NCBI GenBank assembly: GCA_902805475.1
Contig: CADCSX010000023.1
Location: forward strand, 3,162,001 to 3,226,000
DNA length: 64,000 nt
Direction of reading: 5' to 3'
Source: Entonaema liquescens
Lineage: Eukaryota; Ascomycota; Sordariomycetes; Xylariales; Xylariaceae
The notes beneath the pieces were generated by a model. It worked only from the letters and a program-made list of their open reading frames with translations, ran no database searches and had not been told where the DNA came from. Shown piece after piece: positions 61,633 to 64,000 of this stretch; position 1 is the stretch's first letter, and each line of letters begins with the position of its first letter. A program made the position numbers and the translations under genes.

Positions 61633-61784
61633 CTTGAATTCGGCCGTCGTTAAGGTGTTTGAGGCATAGGTGACACAGTCGGAGCTGTTGAGAGGCGATT
61701 GGCTTTATACTCCTTTACAATTATCGGTAATATGTTCCAGAACGTGAATATTGCCGCTCATCTCTTTTATATCTTACTACTGTT

Positions 61785-62000
61785 TCACGTCTCCACGTGG
61801 TGCATTCCGTAGCGAGGCCCATCGCCGGTAAAGCTAACCGTTCCGGGTTCAAGTCTCCCCACGATCCCTATTACTACATATGCATCCAGAACTCCCACAA
61901 GTAGTATCAAAACTAGAAACCCCGCATATATAACTTGACAGGTTCGCTTAGCATGACTAATATAGAGCAACGCAGTACAAGCGATGAAGTATAGTAGCAT
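61785..62000 (-). CDS. Possible small hydrophobic protein
   Basis: An ATG-started frame of 71 aa with two hydrophobic stretches (MLLYFIACTALLYISHA and GFLVLILLVGVLDAYVVIG). No family is recognised. It lies just upstream of the P450 on the same strand, with a separate start. May be chance. Confidence 0.22.
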   Translation of the reverse strand: MLLYFIACTALLYISHAKRTCQVIYAGFLVLILLVGVLDAYVVIGIVGRLEPGTVSFTGDGPRYGMHHVET

Positions 62001-62685
62001 TAACCAGAGGATCTTCACATTGAAAGCCAATAAAAAGCTCTCACTCTACCGAATACGGATACGCAATACGATTGCACAACATATGCAAATTGGCGGCTCG
62101 GCTGTTGAGTAACCCGATGCACATCTTGCATAATCCCTGACGTCAAGTTTTCTAACAGCTGATTTATGCAGCAATATCCGACCAATTAAAGGTGTCGAAT
62201 CACGAATACAATCTACTTGATTAAAGGAAAACCCCTCGCTGGCCTCTCCGCAGAGTTACTGCATGCACGGTAATTGCATCCGCCGTCGAGTCCCATCGAG
62301 TCCGAGGCAACCTTATCCTGACTACATAAGGACATGTACTCGCTATCCGCCTCGTATTATTTATTGATAAGGAAATGTAGAAGAGTGGTTGTTCGTTGAG
62401 AAGCGGGACTCAAGCGATTGGGTATAAGCTGAATAAACTTGGTTGGTTGGTTGGATGAGGCTTAGGAACTTCAGCATGATGATGTTGTTACGCGCGTTCA
62501 ATAAAGCAAACAACATGTACAGTAGAATGGTCAGGTCGAACTTACCAATCGTCGTCAGCTTATACATGAGCCCTGCTCATATTGATGACGTATATTCCAA
62601 ATAGTAGTAGAAGATTACCAGTGACTTCTAAATTTAAATGTAAGTTACCTAATATATGCATATAGCTGGCTGGCTAGCTAGTATA

Positions 62686-62705
62686 CTCTCTCTCTCTCTC
62701 TCTCT
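62686..62705. repeat. Dinucleotide microsatellite (TC)n
   Basis: About nine TC units in gene-free DNA. Confidence 0.85.
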
Positions 62706-64000
62706 TCTATCTCTATCTACCTGGTCTTCAGTTAAAAACGCCTTTACTCACTCACATTCTCTAAGCTAATGGATGATGACGGATGGCATACGTAACTCAT
62801 CCATGTATATGCATGCATATGAATTAAAATTCGAAAGCGTGAACCTAAGATATACTAGACGTGCGTGCATATATATAGGTATATATAATAAATAGACAGC
62901 TAGGTTAGTTGTTTGTGGCCACGCGATGACGAACGAACGAACGACGTGCGTGTATTAAAATAAAAAAAAAAACAAAAAAAGTGTGCATGCAAAAAACAAA
63001 GGGGAAAAAGAAACCGTGAAAGAAAAAGAATTTGAAAAGAATTTTATCTTTAAAAACTCAGCCTTCTGGCCTTCAGCGACTTTGTCACAATCCTAGAACC
63101 CTACCTACGTAGCGGATATAGCAGTATTTCGGCATCCGGTGACCCTGTGTGGCATACGCCAGCATGGATGGGGCGGGGGGGCTCAAGCAAGGAGAGTGCG
63201 CATATCGGCACTTAGAAGGGTGCTCATGATGGTACCATTGAGCTAACGAGGCCTTGGCGTCCCAAGACCCCGGGTGAAAGATCGAGTTGCTTTTGGGCCT
63301 TATAAGCTTTTTGCGTGCGCGGGAGTGGTGGGGGTTATGGTTCTGGCTACGGTTGCTGCCTGGGCGGCGGGATGTATGGCGATGTGAGTGAGGGGTTAGG
63401 TCAGTTGTTATGGTGGTTGTTCTAATTAGGTACCTATGTATCTAATATTTTAAGCTTGCATATGGGAATGTTACTATGCGAGGTAGAAAATTGGCAATAC
63501 GTCAAACTTCTTGAAACCAGTAGCATCCGTAGAGACTATATGGAATTGCCTGTTTAGCTTCCACTTGATATGTGACTCTTCTCATTCGATACATCTCCTC
63601 GATGCCCGTTAACCCCCAATTATCATGGTCCATTTACTACACTTCATAAATTGATCTCCTAAGCCTGAATATACTTGAATTAGCAACACCCTAGTCTCAT
63701 GTCACTTACAATGGACTTTATGGGCTGATGTAATCACAGCATCTGTAACGGCACATCATGAAATGCCAATATGAAGAAGGAAGGCGTCTTTCTAGTGTCT
63801 TAATAAGAGTAAATGCACGGAAAAGAGTAAGCTGAAACTTATACTGCATCCAATGAGAGGAATATATTCATTTCATACCGTCACGTTGACTATTAGCCAA
63901 ATGATAACTAGTAATATTTAATTTATGCTTCAATTTTTCATTGGGACTGAATTATACGCACATTGAAAGATGTGACTTCACTACTCAATGGACTAATAGC

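Larger units (their letters stand above)
61633..64000. other. 2.4-kb terminal region with no supported gene
   Basis: Contains the doubtful 71-aa frame, an (TC)n microsatellite, short A-rich runs near 62,950-63,050 and a G-run near 63,174. It could be the promoter side of a gene beyond the window. Confidence 0.5.

Noticed and set aside
61845..61870. tRNA-like GGGTTCAAGTCTCCCC
   Set aside because: T-stem pairing fails at the second base pair and no cloverleaf can be drawn.
1..64000. CRISPR arrays, bacterial operons or phage-type systems
   Set aside because: The sequence is eukaryotic with spliced genes; no spaced repeats of that kind are present.

Overview
The window looks like a euchromatic segment of a filamentous ascomycete (Pezizomycotina) chromosome. 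Genes carry one to several spliceosomal introns of about 48-155 nt with GTRNGT donors and CTRAY-like branch points. The protein set is typical of moulds: a NACHT/HET NLR-like protein, a SUZ12 Polycomb subunit, a FET3/FTR1 iron-uptake pair and a microsomal P450. A Sordariomycete is my guess, but this is inference from general protein and intergenic character. All exon coordinates below were worked out by eye from splice signals, phase and family alignment.

Layout. 1-6.8 kb: no recognisable gene, only short tandem repeats. 6.8-12.3 kb (-): a 1,781-aa NLR-like protein with the order NWD/NACHT, ankyrin repeats, then a complete HET module at the C-terminus. 12.8-13.4 kb: a 617-bp non-autonomous DNA transposon with 62/63-bp inverted repeats, a perfect 9-bp target duplication and a 3% GC interior, followed by an intron-containing tRNA-Thr. 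16-19.3 kb: divergent p23/Sba1 (-) and ESCRT-III Vps24 (+). 20-21.5 kb (-): a BTB/POZ protein. 22.1-27.6 kb: iron permease ftr1 (-) and ferroxidase fet3 (+), divergent around a 1.9-kb shared promoter with three perfect ATCWGATAA GATA-factor sites. 29-31 kb (-): ATP synthase beta subunit. 31.8-36.3 kb: Sly41-like transporter (-) divergent from the SF3b subunit Cus1 (+). 36.6-39 kb (-): an MFS sugar-transporter pseudogene (in-frame stop plus frameshift). 41.8-44 kb (-): SUZ12 with a C-terminal PHD-like finger. 46.2-48.4 kb (+): F-box/LRR gene whose frame breaks twice. 50.3-53.7 kb (+): unusual protein kinase with an acidic, proline-rich tail. 54.5-56.8 kb (+): DUF726 hydrolase. 57.4-59.2 kb (-): XPG/GEN1-type nuclease. 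59.9-61.6 kb (-): cytochrome P450. 61.6-64 kb: no gene seen.

How the genes relate. Most are independent housekeeping units. The one clear functional module is fet3/ftr1, the two halves of the high-affinity reductive iron uptake complex, which share one promoter region and apparently one iron-responsive GATA regulator. The most unusual items are the NLR with its effector-type HET domain at the wrong end, the RIP-like transposon sitting 0.5 kb upstream of it, the PHD-tailed SUZ12, and two broken genes among otherwise clean neighbours.
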